Shown: positions 1 to 7,008, numbered from the stretch's first letter. The stretch: 27,777 bases of DNA from JAGORM01 sp050255815 (GCA_050255815.1 JBLMVJ010000027.1:1-27777), one strand, 5' to 3'. The notes: generated by a model from the letters alone, not told the origin. Translations and numbers: made by a program.

Positions 1-33
1 CTGCTGAGAATTCAATGAAGAAGAAATGAGGGG

Positions 34-1026
34 CTAGAATTTTATGGGTCCGTACTGGTCTATAAAATCCCGGGGTGAAAGCCTATCTTTTGGTCCTTTC
101 CCTACAGCACCAGCTATTAAAACTCCTCTTTTCATACCAATAGCAAGACCCTTATCTATGACTGCCGTTTCACCGGGAACTAAAACTAGACCTGACGTAT
201 CCAGGGAAGGCTTAGATAGAAAAATTCGACCTTTAGCTTCTTTCTGCATTATCCAGGCACCAGGGCCACCTGCCTGGATTCTGTTATATCCGGTCTCTGC
301 TGTTAAAATATTTGGCCGGACTCTGGTGTGCTTTAGCCCAAGCCTGGGATCTTCTGTCACTTCTTTTGGAATTTGTGGGACTAATGGGAGCCTTGCTTTA
401 TTCCCTGATTCCCTCCTTTTATGGATTGCTTCACTCATCTCATTCACTGCATCCACTGTATGTTCTACAAACTCTTCTAAATGCTCAAAATATTGTGCCC
501 CCTGGGATTTACCATTATTCTTAAAGGTTATTTGTCTTGCAATAGGGCCTGCATCAATTTTCTTACTCATTAAGAACCAGGAAGCTCCTAGTTTCTTATC
601 CCCTTTTAGAATTCCCCAATTCATAGAGTCTCTTCCTCTTCTTTTTGGGAGCGGGGAAAGGTGAAAATTCATGGTCCCGAATTCCGGAATGCTGTAAACC
701 CCTTGGTTGAGCTGAGCCTGCAGGTAAAAGCCTACCCCTAGGTCTGCGCCCCATTTTTTCATCCGTTCTACTTCTTCTTCCTTGTTTACTCTCGCTAAAT
801 TAACAATTGGAAGGTTGTGCTCAAGCGCCAGTTTTCTTAAAGGGTCTTCCTCATTTTTTGTCGTTACGACCCCAACAATTTCATGCCCTTCTTCAAGTAA
901 ACGCTTGAATACCTGTGCTGCTCCATCACCCTGTCCGTTAAAAAGTAGTTTTAAGCCTGGATTTTTTTGTTCCGGGGATTTAATAATATCTGCCCTGGGG
1001 GTGCCAATCTTTAGCTCTACTGCCAT
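34..1026 (-). CDS. Formyltransferase, Fmt-like
   Basis: A formyltransferase of the methionyl-tRNA formyltransferase/GART superfamily, predicted to move a formyl group from 10-formyltetrahydrofolate to an amine. The core holds NFHLSPLP and, 36 residues later, KIDAGPI. With the chosen start these give Asn120, His122 and Asp158, and the His-Asp spacing equals that of E. coli Fmt (His108, Asp144). The C-terminal third resembles the Fmt C-terminal domain. At 330 aa it is slightly longer than typical Fmt, with a divergent 25-residue N-terminus, and the usual SLLPxYRG is altered to SPLPKRRG. ATG at 1026 is preferred over an in-frame TTG at 1044 because a TACAGT box ends 6 bases before the ATG. It lies downstream of the anchored protein on the same strand but has its own promoter. 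It could be initiator-tRNA Fmt or a formyltransferase for a sugar amine; the altered loop leaves this open. Confidence 0.8.
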   Translation of the reverse strand: MAVELKIGTPRADIIKSPEQKNPGLKLLFNGQGDGAAQVFKRLLEEGHEIVGVVTTKNEEDPLRKLALEHNLPIVNLARVNKEEEVERMKKWGADLGVGFYLQAQLNQGVYSIPEFGTMNFHLSPLPKRRGRDSMNWGILKGDKKLGASWFLMSKKIDAGPIARQITFKNNGKSQGAQYFEHLEEFVEHTVDAVNEMSEAIHKRRESGNKARLPLVPQIPKEVTEDPRLGLKHTRVRPNILTAETGYNRIQAGGPGAWIMQKEAKGRIFLSKPSLDTSGLVLVPGETAVIDKGLAIGMKRGVLIAGAVGKGPKDRLSPRDFIDQYGPIKF

Positions 1027-1032
1027 GGGAAT

Positions 1033-1062
1033 ACTGTAAACCAATCAGACATTTAGTGTCAA
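1033..1062 (-). promoter_or_regulatory. Promoter of the formyltransferase gene
   Basis: On the minus strand a perfect TTGACA (1057-1062) is followed after 18 bp by TACAGT (1033-1038), and the ATG begins 6 bases further on. Transcription would start at or beside the ATG, so the mRNA is predicted to be leaderless. Confidence 0.65.
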
Positions 1063-1106
1063 GTAAGAAACTTGTCAAGCTGTCCTTGGAAGTAGTCGTG
1101 TAAGAA

Positions 1107-1904
1107 CTAGGGGAGGAATTGGAAGGTGTCTTGCCAGCCCTCTTTTTTAGGGGAGGTAACATCTATGCCGTACTGTCCTATGTTGAAGAAGAAAAATACA
1201 TTAGGATGTTTGGTGTCCCCCAGGAAATAGGATAATCCATTAGAGGCGGCATAGGGCTGCATGCATTTATTTGGCTGGGCAAATGCAGGAACATCTGACT
1301 TCTCATCCACCGGGAACTTTAGCGTACGTATTTCAAAATTTGCAGGGAAATTTGCCACCTTGTCAGCGCTTGCAGTGGCAACAAAGCAATCTTTTTCAGA
1401 AATATTTGGTAAGAAAGCCTTCTTAATGGCTTGATCTAATGAGTCTGATGGTGATTTTTCAAAAATCTCAACATATTGCCCCTGCTGATAAGGTGTTTTT
1501 GTGTTGTAAACATAGACAATTTTTCCCGTATCCATTACGCTCACATTTTCATTTTCAGCCAGAGTTGCCGGGAAACTGAAGCTAAAGCCGTACTTATGGT
1601 TGATATACTTTTTTTGCGTGCTTCCATCAGCTGCTATTTCAAAGCTAGGTTTTTCTGTTGGGGTTATCTGTGTGACAGGCGGGGTAGTGTTAATCTTGCC
1701 AACCTGAGGGGTCGGCGGTGTGGTGTTAGGAATCATAGAGAAAAAGCGGTTTTTGCTTAAGAAGAAAAAAGCTGCGCCTGCAAGAATAAGTAAAACAACT
1801 AATACTATGATAACTAGTGGAAGTTTTGAGCCTTTTTTAGGGGCGTCTGTTGTAGAGGCTACTGTTTGTGTAGGACTTTCTTGTGGTTGGTTAACTTGGT
1901 CCAT
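1107..1904 (-). CDS. Membrane-anchored surface protein with stalk, unknown function
   Basis: A 265-residue protein of unknown function. A short cytoplasmic N-terminus rich in Gln, Ser and Thr ends in a basic patch (KKGSK). One hydrophobic segment follows (LPLVIIVLVVLLILAGAAFF), then a Pro/Thr-rich stalk (TTPPTPQ, TTPPVTQ) and a globular domain of about 170 residues containing KYGFSFSFP, a phrase common in such anchored proteins. Topology predicts an extracytoplasmic C-terminal domain. Three cysteines (in KDCFVA, NKCMQ and a TM-distal position) might allow a disulfide. ATG at 1904 is chosen over an upstream TTG at 1940 because TATACT (1911-1916) ends 6 bases before the ATG and would lie inside the longer reading. 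No homologue was recognised. It may bind a cell-surface or extracellular partner, but nothing visible says which. Confidence 0.7.
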   Translation of the reverse strand: MDQVNQPQESPTQTVASTTDAPKKGSKLPLVIIVLVVLLILAGAAFFFLSKNRFFSMIPNTTPPTPQVGKINTTPPVTQITPTEKPSFEIAADGSTQKKYINHKYGFSFSFPATLAENENVSVMDTGKIVYVYNTKTPYQQGQYVEIFEKSPSDSLDQAIKKAFLPNISEKDCFVATASADKVANFPANFEIRTLKFPVDEKSDVPAFAQPNKCMQPYAASNGLSYFLGDTKHPNVFFFFNIGQYGIDVTSPKKEGWQDTFQFLP

Positions 1905-2026
1905 AATCCCAGTATACACCTTTTTCTCAGCTTTCAACAAGCCGTAAGTATCTATGTGTAGAGCATCAAGTATCAGGTATTAAGTATGAGAAGAGAAAAG
2001 GGGTAGTATTGAGTCACTGCGTTCAG

Positions 2027-2098
2027 TCGGGGTGGAGGGAATTGAACCCACTGCTTCTCGCTCCCAAAGCGAGCGTTCTACCGATGAACTACACCCCG
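2027..2098 (-). tRNA. tRNA-Pro(UGG)
   Basis: On the minus strand a 72-nt cloverleaf folds with acceptor CGGGGTG paired to CACCCCG (C1-G72, the usual proline feature). The anticodon stem CTCGC/GCGAG encloses loop TTTGGGA, giving anticodon UGG. The T arm GTGGGTTCAATTCCCT is intact and the discriminator is A73. CCA is not encoded. Confidence 0.93.
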
Positions 2099-2121
2099 TT
2101 TATTTTCCAATTCAGTGGAAT

Positions 2122-2150
2122 AGTATATTTTATAAGGAATGAGGTGAAAA
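2122..2150 (-). promoter_or_regulatory. Probable promoter of tRNA-Pro
   Basis: On the minus strand TTTTCA (2145-2150) and TATACT (2122-2127) are separated by 17 bp. The tRNA 5' end lies about 24 bases beyond the -10 box, allowing a short leader for RNase P. Confidence 0.5.
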
Positions 2151-2167
2151 CTCAAGCAAACAGAAAT

Positions 2168-3259
2168 TTAAGAGGACTTCTTCCTGAACCTCCTGTCCAC
2201 CAGCCATGCAGCCAGCAACGTTACTATAGGAACAGACATAAGGATTCCTATGGTGCCCCCTAAGGTTTTTACAAATTCTTCTACCATAAATTCATTGTTC
2301 ATCATGGCCCAGAGCGGTTGTTTTTGGGGGTTAACCAGGAAAAAGATAAAGACAAAAAGGGATGATCCGGCATATGCCAGAACTATGGTATTCACCATGG
2401 ATGCGCCATGCTCACGTCCTATGTTTAATCCGCTTTTTATCATATCTAAAAACTTCATATCTTTATTCAACTTCTTTAACTCAAAAATTGTAGCGGTTTG
2501 GGTAATGGTTACGTCATTTAAGGCTCCCAGTGTGGCAATAATGATACCGGACAAGAGCAATCCTTTTGCATTAATAGTGCCTCCCATGGCAAAAGAAAGA
2601 TTGTATACATCTTCTGAACCAAAACCGTTAATATTTAACAACTCTATTGAAAAGACAGAAAGCCCTAAGGCAATTAATAGCGATATGAAGGTAGAGACTA
2701 AGGCAATTGTAGTCTGCCTGGAAATTCCGTGTGCCAGATAGGTGGTGACCAGAATAATTAAAAATGAAAACCCTATGGTTACCAGAAGCGGATCAAAACC
2801 TTTCAGGATAAGCGGAACTATGCCGTAAAGAATAATTCCCAATGACACCAGAAGCCCCAAAAGAGAACCTATTCCTTTTCTGCCCACTATGAGTATGGCT
2901 ATGATAGCAAATACTAATAAAAACCAGAGTAAAGAGGGGAGGCGGTAATTATCAATGATTTGGTATGATGTTGCACCTGCCATATGTGATTTGGTCATGA
3001 CCACCTGGTCTCCCTCATTTAAATCCAGCTTTAATGAATCAGATGGCTGGAAGTCAGCTTTTATAGTATTCCCGTCATCCAGTTTTACATCAAAGATAAT
3101 CTTTTGAAGTTTTCCCGCTTCATCAAAGTCTTTAGCATCTACCGATACTATGCTGCCTTTGACCTCTTCCTGGACCGGAAGCGGTTTAGTCTGGGCAAAT
3201 GTTTGGTGGGTGAAGAGGATAAGAAAAGCAAACAAAAGTAATAAAACTTTTTTCAGCAT
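2168..3259 (-). CDS. YibE/F-like multipass membrane protein
   Basis: A 363-residue protein matching the YibE/F family pattern. An N-terminal signal peptide (about residues 1-22, ending TFAQ) leads into a domain of roughly 85 residues resembling a small beta-barrel (KGSIVSVDAKDFD...GDQVVMTK). About seven to eight hydrophobic segments follow from residue 108 on. Family-typical phrases are the GALNDVTITQTATIFEL segment and the NIGREHGASMVNTIVLAYAGSSLF segment. The biochemical role of YibE/F is not established; transport or membrane-associated export are guesses. The C-terminus is basic (RRFRKKSS), consistent with a cytoplasmic end. TATACT (3266-3271) ends 6 bases before the ATG, so a leaderless transcript is predicted. 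It is the only gene between tRNA-Pro and the divergently transcribed fur-ZIP operon. Confidence 0.88.
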   Translation of the reverse strand: MLKKVLLLLFAFLILFTHQTFAQTKPLPVQEEVKGSIVSVDAKDFDEAGKLQKIIFDVKLDDGNTIKADFQPSDSLKLDLNEGDQVVMTKSHMAGATSYQIIDNYRLPSLLWFLLVFAIIAILIVGRKGIGSLLGLLVSLGIILYGIVPLILKGFDPLLVTIGFSFLIILVTTYLAHGISRQTTIALVSTFISLLIALGLSVFSIELLNINGFGSEDVYNLSFAMGGTINAKGLLLSGIIIATLGALNDVTITQTATIFELKKLNKDMKFLDMIKSGLNIGREHGASMVNTIVLAYAGSSLFVFIFFLVNPQKQPLWAMMNNEFMVEEFVKTLGGTIGILMSVPIVTLLAAWLVDRRFRKKSS

Positions 3260-3403
3260 AGAGGTAGTATATCATGAGGGGAAGGGGGTAGGGTTTAGGG
3301 TATGTTTTAGCTCCCACTAGCGTTTGAACAATATTCTTCGAACATGCGGAGCAGGTGAGAAGTCTTAAGGCATGGCGGTTGGACAACAAAATATTAACCT
3401 TGC

Positions 3404-3433
3404 TTGACAAACGCAACTTAGTTGCATTAAAAT
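3404..3433 (+). promoter_or_regulatory. Promoter of the fur-ZIP operon
   Basis: A perfect TTGACA (3404-3409), an 18-bp spacer and TAAAAT (3428-3433). The ATG of the Fur-family gene begins 6 bases after the -10 box. A short inverted repeat sits in the spacer (next entry). Confidence 0.75.
3413..3425 (+). promoter_or_regulatory. Putative operator of the Fur-family regulator
   Basis: GCAAC (3413-3417), TTA, GTTGC (3421-3425) is a perfect 5-3-5 inverted repeat placed between the -35 and -10 boxes. Binding there would block RNA polymerase. Autoregulation by the adjacent Fur-family protein is inferred from position; the repeat does not match the classical 19-bp Fur box. Confidence 0.5.
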
Positions 3434-3439
3434 AGTGGT

Positions 3440-3931
3440 ATGAATGTTACCGATATCATGGTGAGCGCTTTGCGTACACAGGGACATAAAATCACAAAAA
3501 ACCGTACTGCAATACTGGAATTCCTTTCTTTGCAGGACAAGCCTATTTCCGTTGAGGAAATCCTTGACTATATAAATTCCGATCATCAGAAAGCAGACAA
3601 GTTGAACCTTACGAATACTCGCAAGCTCGTTTCTTCAGGTTCAGACAAGCTGAACCTTACGAATAAAACGACAATTTACCGGGAACTTGAATTTTTACTG
3701 GAACAAAATTTTATCAAAGAGATTGAGTTTGGGGATGGGAAAAAACGGTATGAAATTACGATAAACCGGCCGCATCACCACCACATAGTTTGTGTTTCCT
3801 GCAAAAGAGTAGAGGATATTCCGTTAGGAGAAGAACTGGAGCTGCAAGAGAAGAAGATAGAAGAAAAAACCAGCTTTAAATTAACGGCACATATGCTTGA
3901 GTTTTTTGGCGTGTGCGGGAACTGCCGGTAA
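3440..3931 (+). CDS. Fur-family metal-dependent repressor with internal duplication
   Basis: A 163-residue Fur-family regulator (Fur, Zur, PerR or Mur type). The N-terminal winged helix covers roughly residues 8-105, including the DNA-binding TTIYRELEFLLEQ segment. The dimerization domain follows with HHHH (112-115), CVSC (Cys118, Cys121) and a C-terminal CGNC (Cys159, Cys162), the usual structural zinc cysteines. The protein is longer than typical because DKLNLTN occurs twice (53-59 and 69-75), from an in-frame 48-bp duplication just before the recognition helix. Its stop is 1 bp from the start of a ZIP transporter gene, so one mRNA is likely. The pairing with ZIP suggests zinc, manganese or iron-responsive control of uptake; which metal cannot be read from sequence. 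TAAAAT ends 6 bases before the ATG. Confidence 0.88.
   Translation: MNVTDIMVSALRTQGHKITKNRTAILEFLSLQDKPISVEEILDYINSDHQKADKLNLTNTRKLVSSGSDKLNLTNKTTIYRELEFLLEQNFIKEIEFGDGKKRYEITINRPHHHHIVCVSCKRVEDIPLGEELELQEKKIEEKTSFKLTAHMLEFFGVCGNCR
3594..3665 (+). repeat. 48-bp in-frame duplication inside the Fur-family gene
   Basis: Positions 3594-3617 and 3642-3665 are the same 24 bases with one difference (T3602 versus C3650), offset by 48 bp, exactly 16 codons. The second copy completes a palindrome at 3637-3657: AGGTTCAG, 5-nt loop, CTGAACCT. The frame is kept, adding DKLNLTNTRKLVSSGS to the protein. Confidence 0.9.
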
Positions 3932-3932
3932 T

Positions 3933-4667
3933 ATGTTGTCAACCATATTTTTGTTTACCTTTTTATCATCCATAGCCTCTTTATTTTTAGTGGCATTGCT
4001 GTTAACCAGGGAAGCATGGATCAGGAAAGTTTCTTTCTACTTAGTCTCTTTTGGGGCCGGAGCGCTTTTGGCAACCGGTTTTACTGATACGCTTCCCGAG
4101 GCAGTGAAACTTTCTGAGCAATCATTTTTGTTAACCACGCTTTTTATTTCTTTGTTTTTCCTCATAGAGCGGGTATTTATGCATTTTCACCACCATGAAG
4201 ATGAGTCCAAGAAGCAGCTGAGGCTGCCCATATCTTTCCTTATGTTTGGTGATGGTTTGCATAATTTTATTGACGGTATTTCTATAGCAACTACATTTTT
4301 AGTTTCATTCCCTTTGGGCCTAATTACTTCTATTGCGGTTTTTATCCATGAAATTCCTCATGAGCTGGGGGATTTTGGCATATTGCTCCATTCAGGATAC
4401 TCAAGAAGAAAGGTATTAGGGTTTAATATTCTTACCGGAATTACTGCGTTTGTTGGCGCTATTCTAGGGTTTTACTTTGGCAAGGAAATACATGGTTCAC
4501 TTCCCATCCTTCTTTCACTGACTTCAGCAAATTTTGTCTATCTGTCTTTAGCTGATTTATTGCCTGAAATCCATGAACAGGTTAAAAAAAATGCGGTAAA
4601 GCACGTAGTGCTGTTTTTTGCCGGAGTTCTTCTGATGTTAACTCTTGCACAATTTTTGAAAGCTTAG
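3933..4667 (+). CDS. ZIP-family divalent metal transporter
   Basis: A 244-residue ZIP-family permease with about eight membrane segments, predicted to carry divalent cations such as zinc, iron or manganese into the cell. Helix IV carries HNFIDGISIA and helix V HEIPHELGDFGILLHSG, the two signature metal-binding helices with their histidines and acidic residues intact. A His-rich cytoplasmic loop (HFHHHEDES) between helices III and IV is typical of the family. ATG 3933 is chosen over an upstream TTG at 3897 lying inside the regulator gene. Only 1 bp separates it from the fur stop, so coupled translation is likely and the Fur-family protein probably controls it. Length and topology are normal for bacterial ZIPs. 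Confidence 0.92.
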   Translation: MLSTIFLFTFLSSIASLFLVALLLTREAWIRKVSFYLVSFGAGALLATGFTDTLPEAVKLSEQSFLLTTLFISLFFLIERVFMHFHHHEDESKKQLRLPISFLMFGDGLHNFIDGISIATTFLVSFPLGLITSIAVFIHEIPHELGDFGILLHSGYSRRKVLGFNILTGITAFVGAILGFYFGKEIHGSLPILLSLTSANFVYLSLADLLPEIHEQVKKNAVKHVVLFFAGVLLMLTLAQFLKA

Positions 4668-4671
4668 ATAC

Positions 4672-4700
4672 TTGCCAAGTTCTTCTATTGTGTTAAAATA
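4672..4700 (+). promoter_or_regulatory. Promoter of tRNA-Ala
   Basis: TTGCCA (4672-4677), 17-bp spacer, TAAAAT (4695-4700). The mature tRNA 5' end is at 4722, leaving a leader of about 14 nt. The -35 box starts 4 bases after the ZIP gene stop. Confidence 0.6.
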
Positions 4701-4721
4701 ATTTCACACAAATTTCATCCG

Positions 4722-4793
4722 GGCCGATGGCGCAATGGTAGCGCACTTCCATGGCATGGAAGGGGTTGAGAGTTCAAATCTCTTTCGGTCCAC
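4722..4793 (+). tRNA. tRNA-Ala(GGC)
   Basis: A complete 72-nt cloverleaf: acceptor GGGCCGA/TCGGTCC including the G3-U70 wobble pair that identifies alanine tRNA, anticodon stem CTTCC/GGAAG, loop ATGGCAT with anticodon GGC, T arm with GTTCAAATC and discriminator A73. CCA is not encoded. Confidence 0.95.
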
Positions 4794-4934
4794 AATATAC
4801 TCTTCAATATTTTCGAGAAACCCCAATGGAGACATTCAAGAAGTGGTATGAAAAAACCGGCCGGTTTAATAATTTCGCTGTCCCGTTTTTCAGGCAGGAC
4901 AGTGGCACGCATAGCTGTTGCTTTTGCGTGCACA

Positions 4935-4959
4935 CCCGCTAAGGTGTACCTTAGTCGGG
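4935..4959. other. Hairpin in the tRNA-Ala / mgsA gap
   Basis: The 280-bp stretch 4794-5075 holds no convincing gene. It contains a hairpin CCCG-CTAAGG, loop TGTA, CCTTAG-T-CGGG: ten pairs with one bulged T. No T run follows, so it is not a standard intrinsic terminator. Confidence 0.45.
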
Positions 4960-5006
4960 CAGGTAGCCCAAAACTGGTACTATTGTAGCAAACATCCTCA
5001 ACTAAT

Positions 5007-5042
5007 GTGTAAGAATAGGGTATGCATTTAAAAATCTTACAC
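5007..5042. repeat. Inverted repeat upstream of mgsA
   Basis: GTGTAAGA (5007-5014) and TCTTACAC (5035-5042) are a perfect 8-bp inverted repeat, 20 bp apart, ending 22 bp before the mgsA -10 box. It occupies the -35 region and could be an operator or a weak stem-loop. Confidence 0.45.
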
Positions 5043-5075
5043 TGGTTTCCAGTTTTTTTCTGCTAGAATAGTAGT

Positions 5076-6281
5076 ATGGCAGATACTCCCCTTGCCTCAA
5101 TCTTACGGCCCCAAAAACTGTCTGACTACATAGGCCAGGAACATTTGGTTGGAAAAGGAAGGCCTATCCAAAAAATGCTGGAGAATAGGCATATTTCCTC
5201 TATGATTTTGTGGGGCCCTCCCGGTTCCGGTAAAACATCACTGGGTCATATTATTGCCAATAATATTGACGCTAATTTTGTGTTCTTTTCTGCGGTAACG
5301 TCCGGTGTTGAAGATGTGAGAAAAGTCATTAAGGAGGCAAAGAAAATCAGGACCGGAGAAGACAGGCAAACCGTATTATTTGTTGATGAAATACACCGGT
5401 TTAATAAATCCCAGCAAGACGCTTTCTTACCCTTTGTAGAGGATGGGACCATCATATTAATAGGAGCTACTACGGAAAATCCCGGATTTAGGGTGAATGC
5501 GCCTCTTATATCACGGGCGCAAGTGTTTGTTTTGAATGCCCTGTCTGATGAAGATTTGGAAAAGGTAGCGTTGCGGGCAACAAGGGAGTTTCCAAAAGTT
5601 TCATTTAAAAAGGATGCTATAGAACACATAATCAGAACTTCAAATGGTGATGCCAGGACACTTCTGAATGCCATAGAACTGGCCATATCCATTTCTAAAA
5701 AAGTAGACCTGAAAGTTGCTGAAGAAGCTGTGCAGCGCAAGGCAATTTTTTATGATAAGAAAGGGGATTTCCATTATGACACCATCTCTGCATTTATAAA
5801 ATCTATGCGCGGGTCAGATCCCGATGCCGCGCTGCATTATTTAGCGAGGATGATTAAGTCCGGTGAAGATCCGCTGTTTATTGCCAGACGCATGCTAATT
5901 TTTGCCTCAGAAGACGTAGGGAATGCCCAACCCACGGCATTAGTAGTGGCAACGTCTTGTATGCAGGCTGTACACCTTATAGGAATGCCGGAGGCAACAC
6001 TAATTTTAGCGCAAACCGTAACTTATCTGGCAACTGCGAAAAAGTCTATTGCTTCTACTATAGGTATCTCTGAAGCGTTATCTGATATAGATATAGAACG
6101 GCTTGATCCCATCCCGCTGCATCTCAGAAACCCGGCTAATAAAGTGATGAAAAAATTAGGGTACGGGAAAGGCCATGACAGGTACCCATGGCTAACCGAG
6201 AAAGAAACCGGAGAAAAGACAAGCCAGGAATACTTGCCGAAAAATCTACGGGGGAAGAAATACTATCGTAAAGACTGGTAA
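5076..6281 (+). CDS. rarA: Replication-associated recombination ATPase RarA/MgsA
   Basis: A 401-residue AAA+ ATPase of the RarA/MgsA/WRNIP1 family, which acts at stalled replication forks and interacts with single-strand-binding protein. The protein opens with TPLASILRPQKLSDYIGQEHL, typical of the family. Walker A is GPPGSGKT (47-54), Walker B FVDEIHRF (Asp104-Glu105 region), sensor 1 GATTENP. The C-terminal part carries YDTISAFIKSMRGSDPDAALHYLARM and the family phrase ARRMLIFASEDVGNA, followed by the tetramerization region. Full family length. TAGAAT (5064-5069) ends 6 bases before the ATG, predicting a leaderless mRNA. The last codons and stop lie inside a duplicated sequence that recurs downstream. 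Confidence 0.96.
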   Translation: MADTPLASILRPQKLSDYIGQEHLVGKGRPIQKMLENRHISSMILWGPPGSGKTSLGHIIANNIDANFVFFSAVTSGVEDVRKVIKEAKKIRTGEDRQTVLFVDEIHRFNKSQQDAFLPFVEDGTIILIGATTENPGFRVNAPLISRAQVFVLNALSDEDLEKVALRATREFPKVSFKKDAIEHIIRTSNGDARTLLNAIELAISISKKVDLKVAEEAVQRKAIFYDKKGDFHYDTISAFIKSMRGSDPDAALHYLARMIKSGEDPLFIARRMLIFASEDVGNAQPTALVVATSCMQAVHLIGMPEATLILAQTVTYLATAKKSIASTIGISEALSDIDIERLDPIPLHLRNPANKVMKKLGYGKGHDRYPWLTEKETGEKTSQEYLPKNLRGKKYYRKDW

Positions 6282-6399
6282 AACTTTATGTTACTACCTT
6301 AAGTTTTTCCAGGCTTTACGACATGAGCTAAGCGAATACCGCCGAGACTGGTAACAGTAGAGGAGGCGTGAGCGAAGCGAATATCGTAAAGACTGGTAA
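6264..6399. repeat. Direct and inverted copies of the mgsA 3' end
   Basis: The 18 bases at 6264-6281, ending in the mgsA stop, recur exactly at 6382-6399 and partly at 6336-6354. An inverted near-copy (18 of 20 positions against 6266-6285) lies at 6302-6321, so the stop codon sits in a 20-bp hairpin with a 16-nt loop. Two 30-bp units, 6325-6354 and 6370-6399, are 45 bp apart and match at about 25 of 30 positions; each begins GAGCxAAGCGAATA. Confidence 0.8.
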
Positions 6400-6450
6400 T
6401 AAGCATTATCAGTAACATATTTCTTCTCAGTTCGTTTTAATGATTATTCC

Positions 6451-6527
6451 TTTAAAAGGAGTATACCGTTAACTCTTGTCGCGTCCTTTCAGGACTTGGC
6501 AGAGGCTCCCGGTATTATTCTTTTAAA
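6451..6527. other. Long imperfect stem-loop, possible structured RNA or palindromic element
   Basis: 6451-6460 pairs with 6518-6527 and 6463-6468 with 6510-6515 (16 pairs around a 2x2 internal loop). Inside, CTCT (6473-6476) can pair with AGAG (6501-6504) and GTCCT (6483-6487) pairs perfectly with AGGAC (6491-6495) around TTC. Together with the repeats before it, this accounts for most of the 294-bp gap 6282-6575, in which no gene is seen. No T run follows. Confidence 0.45.
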
Positions 6528-6540
6528 ATTGTTTAGAAAA

Positions 6541-6568
6541 TTGACATATCTTTTAAAAGGACTATAAT
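6541..6568 (+). promoter_or_regulatory. Consensus promoter of the 6576 gene
   Basis: TTGACA (6541-6546) and TATAAT (6563-6568), both perfect, with a 16-bp spacer. The ATG follows after 7 bases. The spacer and -10 region (TTTTAAAAGGACTATA) nearly repeat 6451-6465. Confidence 0.8.
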
Positions 6569-6575
6569 AGGCGCC

Positions 6576-6992
6576 ATGAACCCAAAAGAAGCAAAAGCAC
6601 ATACCGTAGAAGCAACGGGCCAGCTTACTTTCCTGCACCCAAATGTGTATACAGGGGGCAAAGGCCTTAAGGAAAGTTTTGAGTTGTATGCTCCTTCACA
6701 GGAACAGCTACATGTTGCAACAGAGTTTGTAGGAAGGCGTTTTAATGAAATTACGGCAGGAGATAGCAACAGGGTTCTTTTTAATGTGTCATGGGAGAAC
6801 CTCACTAAGAATTTAGAATTAAAGCAGCACCTTGCAGCTATTACCTGGGCATGTAATGAGCAACATATCCCTGTCAGGGGCGGCAGGATTTCCCAGCACT
6901 TAGATACGGATTCAGGAAGACAAACGGTTTATGACAGATACATATTGGCTGTAGTATCACCAAAAGTAGATGTAGGTCCTCAGGGTAAATAA
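6576..6992 (+). CDS. Conserved-looking small protein, unknown function
   Basis: A 138-residue soluble protein that I do not recognise. There is no signal peptide, membrane segment or cysteine cluster; the single Cys is in TWACNEQ. The composition is mixed alpha/beta, with a compact region AITWACNEQHIPVRGGRISQHLDTDSGRQTVYDRY carrying His, Asp and Arg residues that could serve binding. The start is well supported by the consensus promoter placed 7 bases before it, one of the strongest in the window, so the gene is probably well expressed. It stands alone: the upstream gap is full of repeats, and downstream genes are on the other strand. Confidence 0.7.
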   Translation: MNPKEAKAHTVEATGQLTFLHPNVYTGGKGLKESFELYAPSQEQLHVATEFVGRRFNEITAGDSNRVLFNVSWENLTKNLELKQHLAAITWACNEQHIPVRGGRISQHLDTDSGRQTVYDRYILAVVSPKVDVGPQGK

Positions 6993-7008
6993 ATTCTCCA
7001 ATAAAATA

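Noticed and set aside
44..664. 206-aa open frame on the plus strand
   Set aside because: Antisense to the formyltransferase, whose catalytic motifs are all on the minus strand; low-complexity Ser/Pro composition is typical of a shadow frame.
2250..2741. 163-aa open frame on the plus strand
   Set aside because: Opposite the YibE/F-like membrane gene; composition is the reverse image of hydrophobic codons.
3300..3400. tRNA-like or SOS-box-like signals between the YibE/F and fur genes
   Set aside because: TTCGAAC and GTTTGAA form only an imperfect inverted repeat and no cloverleaf can be drawn; nothing else is supported there.
4715..4942. Short frames overlapping tRNA-Ala on both strands, including a 38-aa piece from ATG 4826
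   Set aside because: They run through the tRNA, have no -10 box at the usual distance and no recognisable protein features.
5246..5740. 164-aa minus-strand frame
   Set aside because: Antisense to the AAA+ core of RarA, which is clearly the coding strand.
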